From Victivallaceae bacterium (GTDB taxonomy: Bacteria; Verrucomicrobiota; Lentisphaeria; Victivallales; Victivallaceae), in contig JAKIUY010000023.1 in assembly GCA_021647315.1 (NCBI GenBank), forward strand, positions 1 to 46,810: a stretch of DNA of 46,810 bases, given 5' to 3'. Under the pieces are notes generated by a model that saw only the letters and a program-made list of their open reading frames with translations, ran no database searches and was not told the origin of the DNA. The translations under genes were made by a program, and so were the position numbers. Of this stretch, positions 16,025 to 23,912 are shown in pieces. The first letter of the stretch is position 1, and each line of letters begins with the position of its first letter.

Positions 16025-17256
16025 GAAAAAGATCTACCCCACGGACTAAATGGTATTCGAAAAGGTTCTTGAGTTCATCTGGCACGAATAATGAATCTTT
16101 GAATTTCATGGTTTCACCATTTGCATATCAATTAGTGCTGAAAGCACAAAATTCAATAGCCTGGGGTAAAACCCCAGGTAATATTCAGAAGAAAAATATA
16201 GCTCTGAAGGAGCGTAATAAAGTTAGCGTTGAACAGCCCTGCTCTTTCACCCCTTTCAAAAAGGATTCAACTGATAAAAACAACCAGGGGATTGCCTTGA
16301 TTGCGGTACTCGGTATCTTGCTGTTAATTACCCTGCTCACGCTGAGCATTATTACGGTATCCAAGATATGCGCATTAAGAACCGCCGGAAACAATATTAA
16401 TGAACGTTCAATGTTACTGGCTGAAGGTGCGGTAAACCGAATATATTGGATACTGATGAGTGATCGGAAGAACTTTAAAAACCGCCTGATGGGAGAAACA
16501 GATTATACAGCTGAAGAGACTAAACGGCTGATGGCGGACGGGGTTATACATGAACTGGATTATTACAATGGCAAAGCAGAATTCTCTATATATGATATGC
16601 AATCAGGCCTGCAAGTCAACGGCAGATCACCGGGGCGCGAGCTGAACCAACAGCTAAACCAACCGTTAATTACTGAATCCCGAAAAAATGAGCTGGAGAT
16701 ATTCCGTAACCGCCTGCTCGATTATACCGACAGCGATAGTTTAATCCGCCTGGATTCACTGGAAGCAGGTGACTACAGTGAACTTGATATGTCCCCACTG
16801 CCCCGTAACCGGGCAATGGAATTCAGGGAAGAGGTGCTTTATATCCCCGGCAAGAAAGATTTTTTCACAATAGATAAAATCGGCCGATTGAGTTCAGTCG
16901 CGCTGATCGCACCACGGGGATTGCGCCAGCCGAATATCCGAAAACCCAATATTTTTAATTCATCTGAAAAGACTATTACGGCCACAGCAAATTTATCAGC
17001 CGGTGAAAGTGAAACAGTAACTGCCGCGCTCAATGCGTGGTATAAACAAAAAACTCCACTTAGCGAATCACTTGACGCGCTCCTGCTCAGCAAACTGAAA
17101 CAGTATTTTTCATTTGCTGAATCCGGTTATTATACGATTATCGTTCGCGCCTCATCCAACCCGGAGTTTCGCGGTATACCATTAGCAGTTTCAATCAGAA
17201 TCACCGAAACAATTCCGTTATCCGGCCGTAATTTTTACGAATGGACTCTTTATTAA
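16021..17256 (+). CDS. gspK: minor pseudopilin GspK with an enlarged leader
   Basis: Capping minor pseudopilin. The start at 16021 is secure: AGGAGG lies eight bases upstream and the ATG overlaps the gspJ stop. The leader is about 90 residues, ending NNQG before IALIAVLGILLLITLLTLSIITVS; GspK leaders are usually about ten residues. Residues about 39-68 are the translation of a three-hairpin repeat. The mature part has a GspK-type helical (SAM-like) region with LLDYTDSDSLIRLD and a C-terminal beta domain. Unlike the other pseudopilins here it keeps Gly at -1, and it lacks Glu5, as is normal for GspK. Total length is 411 residues. Confidence 0.88.
   Translation: MRKRSTPRTKWYSKRFLSSSGTNNESLNFMVSPFAYQLVLKAQNSIAWGKTPGNIQKKNIALKERNKVSVEQPCSFTPFKKDSTDKNNQGIALIAVLGILLLITLLTLSIITVSKICALRTAGNNINERSMLLAEGAVNRIYWILMSDRKNFKNRLMGETDYTAEETKRLMADGVIHELDYYNGKAEFSIYDMQSGLQVNGRSPGRELNQQLNQPLITESRKNELEIFRNRLLDYTDSDSLIRLDSLEAGDYSELDMSPLPRNRAMEFREEVLYIPGKKDFFTIDKIGRLSSVALIAPRGLRQPNIRKPNIFNSSEKTITATANLSAGESETVTAALNAWYKQKTPLSESLDALLLSKLKQYFSFAESGYYTIIVRASSNPEFRGIPLAVSIRITETIPLSGRNFYEWTLY
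16135..16224 (+). repeat. three-hairpin repeat, copy 2 (inside gspK)
   Basis: GTGCT-GAA-AGCAC (16135-16147), CCTGGGG-TAAAA-CCCCAGG (16160-16178) and GCTCT-GAA-GGAGC (16201-16213). The linkers AAATTCAATAGC and AATAAAGTT match copy 1. It is in frame with gspK and is translated. Confidence 0.9.
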
Positions 17257-17273
17257 TGGTTAATAGTTAATGA
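17253..17273 (+). repeat. degenerate TTAATRR heptads over the gspK stop codon
   Basis: Three 7-mers, TTAATGG, TTAATAG and TTAATGA. The gspK stop TAA (17254-17256) is in the first. The gap 17257-17640 also contains a GTGTCACTTCGCTCG segment (17307-17351) resembling 27312-27365, the doubtful small frame at 17380, and the leader of the transporter gene. Confidence 0.75.
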
Positions 17274-17379
17274 GATGACAGATAAGATATTGCATTTTGT
17301 TTTTCAACAGAGGTGATTGTTTTATGTGTCACTTCGCTCGGCAGGCAAAAGTCTCAACAGTAAAATATTTGTTTAAAAC

Positions 17380-17577
17380 ATGAAAAAATCATTCTATAAA
17401 AAAATCATTCTACCAATATTTTGGTTGCTGCTTTGCATCTTCATAATAATTCAACAACAACTAAATTCAAGTTATCAAACATCGCATATTTTACAATATT
17501 TAACCTCTTTCTATATAGATTTTTCTATATTTAATGCTATATTTAGTGTTTTGATTTTATCTGCCACATGTGGTTGA
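17380..17577 (+). CDS. small hydrophobic open frame, doubtful
   Basis: A 65-codon frame beginning MKKSFYKKIILPIFWLLLCIFIIIQQ, basic then hydrophobic, as in the first membrane segment of an ABC permease, followed by a polar stretch and a second hydrophobic segment. No clear ribosome-binding site is visible and the DNA is very AT-rich, which favours such frames by chance. It could be a small membrane protein or a remnant of a permease gene; I do not recognise a family. Confidence 0.25.
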   Translation: MKKSFYKKIILPIFWLLLCIFIIIQQQLNSSYQTSHILQYLTSFYIDFSIFNAIFSVLILSATCG

Positions 17578-17640
17578 ACGTTATCATAACCAGCCAATTG
17601 CAGTGGAGCTCAATTTATAAAATAAACAGGAGATGTTTGT

Positions 17641-20427
17641 ATGACTAAAAAAATATTTGGCGTCACTTTATGCCTCACCGTACTTGGAATATTCCTCTCA
17701 CCCCAGCTTAAAGCGGGAAAAATAGTTCAAAAAAATGGCAAAACCACCATTTACGTCAAAAGCATGATGCTTCCCGATCCATCAAAAACCGATACCGCCT
17801 CCCGAGCCGATGTCGAAGTAGTCAAAGCATTCGTCAAAAAATTCCCCGCAATTTTTGCTAAAAAATATCGGGCACTATATAAAACTGATCCGAAAAAATA
17901 TGGAAAATACGATTGGAATAATGTTGAAATTCAAATGGAACGTTTTTCCGGTATCAAAGTTGAAGGCGTTGAAAACGACCTGCTGGCGATTGCCGGTGGT
18001 ATGGCACCGGATATACTTTATATTAACTTCCGTAAATCTGATAACTACATCCGTAACGGCTTTATCTATCCCCTGGATCAATACTACAATAAACTTACTC
18101 CCAAACAGCGTGAATGGTTAATTAATCCAAAAATTCTACCAGTAGTTTACCGTAAAGGGCCGGATGGGAAAAAACATTACTGGACCGTTCCTTACGGTGG
18201 TGCACTGGGCAAAGTACTGCTCTACCGTAAAGATTTGTTCGATGCAAACAATATTCCATATCCAACCAAAAACTGGACGTGGGAAGACCTCTATAATGCA
18301 TCAAAAAAACTGACAGATCCAGCTAAAGGGGTTTATGGTATCCGTTTTGGGCAAGGTAAACATGAATCATGGTTCTGGATTACCTTCTTGTGGTCTGCCG
18401 GTGGCGATGTGATGACCTACGATGAACCGACTGATACTTGGACTTGTACCTATGGATCGGATGCCGGAGTCAAAGCGTTAGACTTTTACATCCGGCTTAA
18501 TCAGGAAAAATGGGTAGATGAAAATAATAAAGTCCGTCGTGGTTATTCCTATAAAGATGCCAGTCAGGCCGGCGTAAAATGGGATCGCGGTGAAATCGGC
18601 ATGCAATTTGCCTATATTGAAGAAAATCTAATGTCAAAAATGGATCCAGAAACAGTTGGATTATGTCCAGTACCAAAAGGTCCGGGCGGTAATCGCGGGG
18701 CTGAACTTAACAGTCGTATGCAGGGATTGTTCTCCGAGATCAAAGATGTTGCGGTTCGCGATGCAGCCTGGGAGTTCCTGCTCTACTTCAGTAGTAAAGA
18801 AGCACAAGAAATAAGAACTAAAGTAATGGTTGAAGGTGGCTTCGGTCGTTTCATCAACCCGAAATACCTGAAAATGTTCGGTTATGACGATATCATTAAA
18901 TTAACCCCCAAAGGCTGGGCTGAAGCCTTTAAAATTTCTATTGATACCGGTAAACCTGAACCTTATGGTAAAAACAGTAACTTTGCCTATGAATTAATGA
19001 CCAAACCGCTTCAGGAAGCTCAGGAGCTTGAGCGTAAAGATCAACTGCCACGGGAAAAATTGGCTGACGGGCAACCCAAACCATATAAATTGGGTGAGAT
19101 GAGCAAAGAACGTTACGAAATACTGAAAAATATTCTCTATGCTTCAAACGACCGGGCTAAAGAGATTATGATTGGAACCATCACGCCACAGGAAAAAACC
19201 AAGCGTCGGGTGCTGGCAATTCTTGGTCTGGCAATGATTGGTCTTGGCTTCTTCTTTGTTTTCAGAAAAATATTCCGTATCTTCACGCCACCAGAAGCTG
19301 ATGGCTCAAAAGGGGCAAGCTGGGCATTCAAAAAACATAAATGGGCCTATATCATTTTGATTCCGGCAGCTCTGTCTATTTTCACTTGGCGCTATATCCC
19401 ATTGGCCCGTGGTTCATATATGGCATTTTTCGATTATAAAATCCTAGGCAACTCAATCTTTGTCGGTGTTGATAACTTCGGAAATCTACTGGTTGACAGC
19501 GTTTGGTGGCGTTCGGTCTATGACGCCCTGCGTTACAGCTTCCTCACCATGTGTATGACTTTCCTACCGCCGATTATCCTGGCGATCTTCCTCCAGGAAG
19601 TGCCTAAAGGTAAAATCTTTTTCAGAACAGTCTTTTATCTTCCAGCAGTTATTACTGGCTTGGTAACCATGGTACTATGGAAACAGTTCTACGAGCCTTC
19701 AGAAACTGGCATGCTCAATAAACTTATCCTTAATGTTCCGGCAATTGGTTTTATCGCGATTGGCTTAGCCCTGCTACTAATATGCTTGGCATTTGCCAAC
19801 CGACTGCGTTTCTACGAAATGTGGCTGGCCAGCGCATTCTTTGTCCTAGCAGGACTGATGCTGTTCGTGACCATTGCCAGTTTGGCAAATCCTATCCTGT
19901 TCCAAGCCAACGAAACCTTTATGGAATCAATGAAATTGATGGGCGGGCGGATGTTCGCCTTTACGCCTGAACCATATCGTTGGTTACAGGATAAAAATAC
20001 CGCAATGTTATCATGTATCATGCCGATGGTCTGGGCAGGCATGGGACCGGGTTGTCTGATCTATCTCGCGGCACTGAAAGGTATTCCTGAAGATTACTAC
20101 GAAGCCGCTGACCTTGACGGCGCGACTTTTATTGATAAAATTCTTTTCGTTGTTTTCCCAACCTTGAAAGCACTGGTTATCATCAACTTTGTCGGTGTAT
20201 TTATCGGTTCATGGATCCGTTCAACCGGAATGATCCTGGTGATGACTGGAGGGGGAGCTAATACTGAAACTGCGGGGCTGCATATTTGGTACAAGGCATT
20301 TACCTATCTTCAATTTGGACCGGCAACCGCGATGGCCTGGACACTAGGCTTTATGCTGATCGGGTTTACCGCTTATCAGTTACAGATACTGTCTAAGGTT
20401 GAGTTCAAAACTACGGGTAAAAAATAA
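17641..20427 (+). CDS. sugar ABC importer: binding protein fused to a MalF-type permease
   Basis: Carbohydrate ABC uptake. The 928-residue chain has a signal peptide (1-25, ending LKAGK), a family-1 extracellular solute-binding domain (about 35-500; DILYINF, VPYGGALGKVLLYRKDLFD, WTWEDLYNASKKLT, GEIGMQFAYIEE), one transmembrane segment (about 523-541), a cytoplasmic linker and a MalF-type permease (about 567-920) with EAA loop EDYYEAADLDGATFIDKILFVVFPTLK (817-843). An extra hydrophobic pair at about 702-745 interrupts the permease. Usual systems use two separate polypeptides of 420 and 300 residues. The frame is continuous and an AGGAG site precedes the ATG. No ATP-binding subunit gene is nearby. 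Confidence 0.93.
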   Translation: MTKKIFGVTLCLTVLGIFLSPQLKAGKIVQKNGKTTIYVKSMMLPDPSKTDTASRADVEVVKAFVKKFPAIFAKKYRALYKTDPKKYGKYDWNNVEIQMERFSGIKVEGVENDLLAIAGGMAPDILYINFRKSDNYIRNGFIYPLDQYYNKLTPKQREWLINPKILPVVYRKGPDGKKHYWTVPYGGALGKVLLYRKDLFDANNIPYPTKNWTWEDLYNASKKLTDPAKGVYGIRFGQGKHESWFWITFLWSAGGDVMTYDEPTDTWTCTYGSDAGVKALDFYIRLNQEKWVDENNKVRRGYSYKDASQAGVKWDRGEIGMQFAYIEENLMSKMDPETVGLCPVPKGPGGNRGAELNSRMQGLFSEIKDVAVRDAAWEFLLYFSSKEAQEIRTKVMVEGGFGRFINPKYLKMFGYDDIIKLTPKGWAEAFKISIDTGKPEPYGKNSNFAYELMTKPLQEAQELERKDQLPREKLADGQPKPYKLGEMSKERYEILKNILYASNDRAKEIMIGTITPQEKTKRRVLAILGLAMIGLGFFFVFRKIFRIFTPPEADGSKGASWAFKKHKWAYIILIPAALSIFTWRYIPLARGSYMAFFDYKILGNSIFVGVDNFGNLLVDSVWWRSVYDALRYSFLTMCMTFLPPIILAIFLQEVPKGKIFFRTVFYLPAVITGLVTMVLWKQFYEPSETGMLNKLILNVPAIGFIAIGLALLLICLAFANRLRFYEMWLASAFFVLAGLMLFVTIASLANPILFQANETFMESMKLMGGRMFAFTPEPYRWLQDKNTAMLSCIMPMVWAGMGPGCLIYLAALKGIPEDYYEAADLDGATFIDKILFVVFPTLKALVIINFVGVFIGSWIRSTGMILVMTGGGANTETAGLHIWYKAFTYLQFGPATAMAWTLGFMLIGFTAYQLQILSKVEFKTTGKK

Positions 20428-20488
20428 TATACCCATTATGGGTAGTTTTCAGTTAGTTTTTCTAGCTATTTAACGTTCAAATGTAAAA

Positions 20489-20508
20489 GTTAAGATGTTA
20501 ATCTTAAC
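20489..20508. repeat. perfect hairpin between the two permease genes
   Basis: GTTAAGAT-GTTA-ATCTTAAC, eight-base perfect arms with a four-base loop, 48 bases before the downstream permease ATG. It could lower or tune expression of the second gene relative to the first (inference). Another short palindrome, TACCCATTATGGGTA, sits right after the upstream stop. Confidence 0.6.
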
Positions 20509-20556
20509 AAATATAGCTAACTTAAATATTAAAAATATAATATAAAGGATTTAAAA

Positions 20557-22476
20557 ATGGGTATTATTTCAACAATCGGCAGAAGACATATTAAAGTACA
20601 GGCTTTAATCTGGTCTATAACGATATTACTTATCCTCGGTGGTATCACCATGGTCTATCCGTTTATGCTAATGATCGCCGGTAGCTCAAAAAGTGCAGTG
20701 GATGTTTCGGAGACCAGCATTATTCCAGCATTTCTAACCGAAGACAAAATGCTCTATCAAAAAACAATCCAGGGGCTTTTCAATGAATTAGGTCAAGCAG
20801 TTCAGTCAACCTACGACATCAATAACGGTGACTTTAAACAGTTACAGTTACCTGAAGATGACAATAAAATTCTGACTGGGGAATGGGTTGATTTTATTAA
20901 AAGCAAAGATTATCCGTTCTTTTACTACGGTCTGGGATTCACTGAAACTCCAGTGTCAAAAATGTCACAACCGGTAAACCTACGCAAATTCAAACAGAGT
21001 CTTTATGATAAATATAATAGTGACATCAATACGATGAACGATGCGCTTGGCACTGAATACATAGCCTGGAGTGATTTTTCACAACGTAAAGCATTCTACC
21101 TCACCCGTCGTGATATGCCTAATAACCAAAATGAACAGGATAAGCTCTACTGGAAGTTCAAATCAGAACAGCCATTGCCAATGCGCTTCTACTTTTCACC
21201 TGAAGGTTTTTATAAAACCGTTTTCTTACGGGCTCAATACACTAAATATATAGAAACCTATAACAAAGACCATAAAAGTAACTATAAGAGCTGGGATGAG
21301 ATTACCTTTCCGCGCCGTTATCCAACGGGAAAAGAGTATACTGACCTTGAACGCAGCGACTGGGAAGATTATGTCAGAACTATCCTTAATATGCTCTGGA
21401 TTAGAGTTGACAAAAAAGAGCTCGGCAATTACCAACATTTTCTGAAAGCAAAATACTCTAAAATTGCTGACTTAAATAAACTTTATGGTACAAAATATAA
21501 ATTTCACAACGAAATTCCATTGATTACCCAAATCAAATTTTCCGGTAAAGCCATGGTTGACTGGGCGACATTCATTAGTGGCTGGTATGATCCTATCACC
21601 CAGAAAACCTATAAAGTACCGGTTGAATCACTCTATATCAACAGTGCCGAAAATGATTTCAGAGATTACCTGAAGAAAAAATATGTAACCATCACTGAAC
21701 TGAATAAAAAAATGAACAGTTCATATAAAGGCTGGGACTATATCTTCCCCCCACAGCAACAATACCACTATGAATACATTAAACTTCATAAAGGAGCGTT
21801 GCGCTGGGAATTCGTTAAACGTAACTTCATTGCGGTTTCTGACTATATTCTGCTCCACGGACGTGGGGTATTCAATACTTTCCTCTATTGCGGACTGGCA
21901 ATTTTGGCGGCCTTGATCGTCAACCCGCTGGCAGCTTACGCACTGAGTCGTTTCAAGCCACCATCAACTTATAAAATTCTGATGTTCCTGATGCTGACCA
22001 TGGCATTCCCGCCAATGGTTACCCAGATCCCGAACTTCCTGCTCCTGCGTGAATTTGGTCTGCTGAATACCTATGCCGCCCTGATTCTGCCGGGACTGGC
22101 TAACGGCTATTTAATCTTCCTGTTGAAAGGTTTCTTTGACTCACTGCCACAGGAACTCTATGAAAGTGCTCAGATTGATGGTGCCAGCGAATTCCGCCTG
22201 TTCTTTCAGATTACGATGAGCCTGTCAAAACCGATTCTCGCGGTTATCGCTCTACAGACATTCCAGTTCGCCTACTCTAACTTTATGATGGCGTTACTGC
22301 TCTGTCAGGATCAGAAAATGTGGACCTTGATGCCATGGCTCTACCAGTTGCAGATGCGCAGTAATCCGGGCATTATTTTTGCCTCACTGCTGATTGCGGC
22401 GATGCCGACCTTCTTAGTGTTCGTCTTCTGTCAGAACATTATCATGCGCGGTATCGTAGTACCGGTAGAAAAATAG
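20557..22476 (+). CDS. MalG-type sugar ABC permease with large repeated insert
   Basis: Second permease of the importer. Membrane segment 1 is at about 18-40, and the permease core runs from about 432 to 635 with EAA loop LPQELYESAQIDGASEFRLFFQI (530-552). Between them lies an unusual soluble insert of about 380 residues, predicted outside the membrane, where MalG proteins normally have about 30-60. The insert holds four related units with the pattern L..KY..I..LN...G..Y..W..I..P; the KY (or QY) pairs fall at 152, 227, 299 and 375, a spacing of about 75. A W-x-x-[FY]-[IV] segment recurs between them (W110, W269, W336, W417). Total length is 639 against the usual ~280. An AAGGA site precedes the ATG. 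Confidence 0.9.
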   Translation: MGIISTIGRRHIKVQALIWSITILLILGGITMVYPFMLMIAGSSKSAVDVSETSIIPAFLTEDKMLYQKTIQGLFNELGQAVQSTYDINNGDFKQLQLPEDDNKILTGEWVDFIKSKDYPFFYYGLGFTETPVSKMSQPVNLRKFKQSLYDKYNSDINTMNDALGTEYIAWSDFSQRKAFYLTRRDMPNNQNEQDKLYWKFKSEQPLPMRFYFSPEGFYKTVFLRAQYTKYIETYNKDHKSNYKSWDEITFPRRYPTGKEYTDLERSDWEDYVRTILNMLWIRVDKKELGNYQHFLKAKYSKIADLNKLYGTKYKFHNEIPLITQIKFSGKAMVDWATFISGWYDPITQKTYKVPVESLYINSAENDFRDYLKKKYVTITELNKKMNSSYKGWDYIFPPQQQYHYEYIKLHKGALRWEFVKRNFIAVSDYILLHGRGVFNTFLYCGLAILAALIVNPLAAYALSRFKPPSTYKILMFLMLTMAFPPMVTQIPNFLLLREFGLLNTYAALILPGLANGYLIFLLKGFFDSLPQELYESAQIDGASEFRLFFQITMSLSKPILAVIALQTFQFAYSNFMMALLLCQDQKMWTLMPWLYQLQMRSNPGIIFASLLIAAMPTFLVFVFCQNIIMRGIVVPVEK

Positions 22477-22501
22477 GTGAGAATCACCAATTATTAAATG
22501 C

Positions 22502-22533
22502 AAAAGCCTCCGTTAATCCGGAGGCTTTTTTTT
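22502..22533 (+). terminator. rho-independent terminator after the importer operon
   Basis: GCCTCCG (22506-22512), loop TTAATC, CGGAGGC (22519-22525) and eight T residues, 25 bases after the permease stop. The A-run on the left side gives four T on the other strand, so it may also serve the convergent adaptor gene. Confidence 0.95.
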
Positions 22534-22567
22534 GATACTTGGGGCTTGGGGATTCCTATCAGTCCTA

Positions 22568-23713
22568 TTATTTTATTAAAATCTGCTGGCCGTTGGTGAG
22601 ACCTGAAATGACCTGTCGCATGGCTGGATTATTGCATGGTACGGTACGAATAAAGGAGCGTTGTAACCGATTATTTTTTACTACTTCAACCGTTTCAATC
22701 TGTCCAATCGCGGTTATCGCCTGTTTCGGCACCAACAGTGCCGGTTTTTCTCCCAACGGCAGATAAAGCGTGCCAAACATCCCCGGCACCAGCTGTCCAC
22801 TGTTGCTGATGATAATTTTAACCAGAAAAGTACGGCTGCCCGGGTCGACAGAAGGAATAATTTCTTTAATCTGACCGATAAAATTCTGTTGCAAGGCACC
22901 GACATAAAACGGTACTTTATCGCCGATTTTGATCTTTTTGACCAAACCTTCACGCACCGGCACCTCCAGTTGTAATCTGGTTGGATTAAATATTTTCAGC
23001 AAAATTTTCCCGGGATTAGCTAAATCTCCAGGTTCAACCAGGCGTTCATTCATCACCCCGCCTATTGGACTTTTTATGGTAGCATAAGCGAGAATCGTCT
23101 CAATTTTCCACAGCTCCTGTTTAGCCGCCGCCAATCTAGCACTGGCGGCACTTTGCGCTTGAATTGCCTGGTTCCAGGTCGCAAGTGCCTGATTATAGTT
23201 GGCAGCAGTTAATTCAGCCTGCTTTTTCGCAATAATTTTCTCTTTGAATAACTTCAGATTACGTTCATTTTCAGACTTCGCAAATTCCAATATCGCCTGA
23301 TTGCTTTTGACATTCTCGCCGGCTGCTTGAAGCGATGCCTGGGCAGCCTTAACCTGTTCCTTCGCCTGCGCGGTTGCAGCCAGGTATTCAGTATTATCCA
23401 ACCTGATCAGCACATCACCTTTCTTAACCCGATCCCCTTCCCTGAATTTAACTTCAGTAATTCTCGCAATAATCCTCGCCGCCAAATCGACTGAATCACG
23501 ACTGTGGACTGTTCCAACCGCCTTATAGATAACAGGCATGGCCGTCTCTTTTACCGTAAATAATTTTTCATTATCTTTAAGCAGATCATCTGCACCGACA
23601 ACTCTTCCCGGTACTATTTTATTCCCGGAAAACAGTCCGCTCTGCCAGGCAATCAAAACCAATAAAACAATACCACCAAGCACGCCAATTATAATCTTTT
23701 TTCTGTTTTTCAT
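22568..23713 (-). CDS. RND efflux periplasmic adaptor (membrane fusion protein)
   Basis: Links an RND pump to an outer-membrane channel. The 381-residue protein has an N-terminal anchor (about 7-26), a lipoyl-type half (AARIIARITEVKFREGDRVKKGDVLIRLDNTEY), an alpha-hairpin coiled coil (about 115-200), the second lipoyl half (YATIKSPIGGVMNERLVEPGDLANPG) and beta-barrel and C-terminal domains (SVDPGSRTFLVKI, LVPKQAI). It is second in the operon after the pump gene, 184 bases downstream of it. No TolC-type gene is present. Confidence 0.92.
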   Translation of the reverse strand: MKNRKKIIIGVLGGIVLLVLIAWQSGLFSGNKIVPGRVVGADDLLKDNEKLFTVKETAMPVIYKAVGTVHSRDSVDLAARIIARITEVKFREGDRVKKGDVLIRLDNTEYLAATAQAKEQVKAAQASLQAAGENVKSNQAILEFAKSENERNLKLFKEKIIAKKQAELTAANYNQALATWNQAIQAQSAASARLAAAKQELWKIETILAYATIKSPIGGVMNERLVEPGDLANPGKILLKIFNPTRLQLEVPVREGLVKKIKIGDKVPFYVGALQQNFIGQIKEIIPSVDPGSRTFLVKIIISNSGQLVPGMFGTLYLPLGEKPALLVPKQAITAIGQIETVEVVKNNRLQRSFIRTVPCNNPAMRQVISGLTNGQQILIK

Positions 23714-23888
23714 TTTATATTATCCTGTTTTGTTGTTATTTATTAAAAACCATGGGACTTATGGGCCCCATGTGACAAATGTGGTGGCGTTGCCATCGGG
23801 CGAATAATTATTCGCACCTACGTTATTTAATTCAACGTTGGACGTTCATTTCCACGTTTCCTGGGACCGCAGGCGTCCCGCCTGCCTG

Positions 23889-23912
23889 TTCACCGTTTCA
23901 CCGTTTCACCGT
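23889..23912 (-). repeat. three 8-bp units over the RND pump stop codon
   Basis: Three copies of TTCACCGT (ACGGTGAA on the coding strand); the TGA stop of the pump gene (23898-23900) lies inside. The rest of the 23714-23888 spacer holds a GGGACCGCAGGCGTCCCGCC-type hairpin, a GCGAATAATTATTCGC palindrome and the CATGTGACAAATGTG sequence shared with 5146. Confidence 0.85.
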
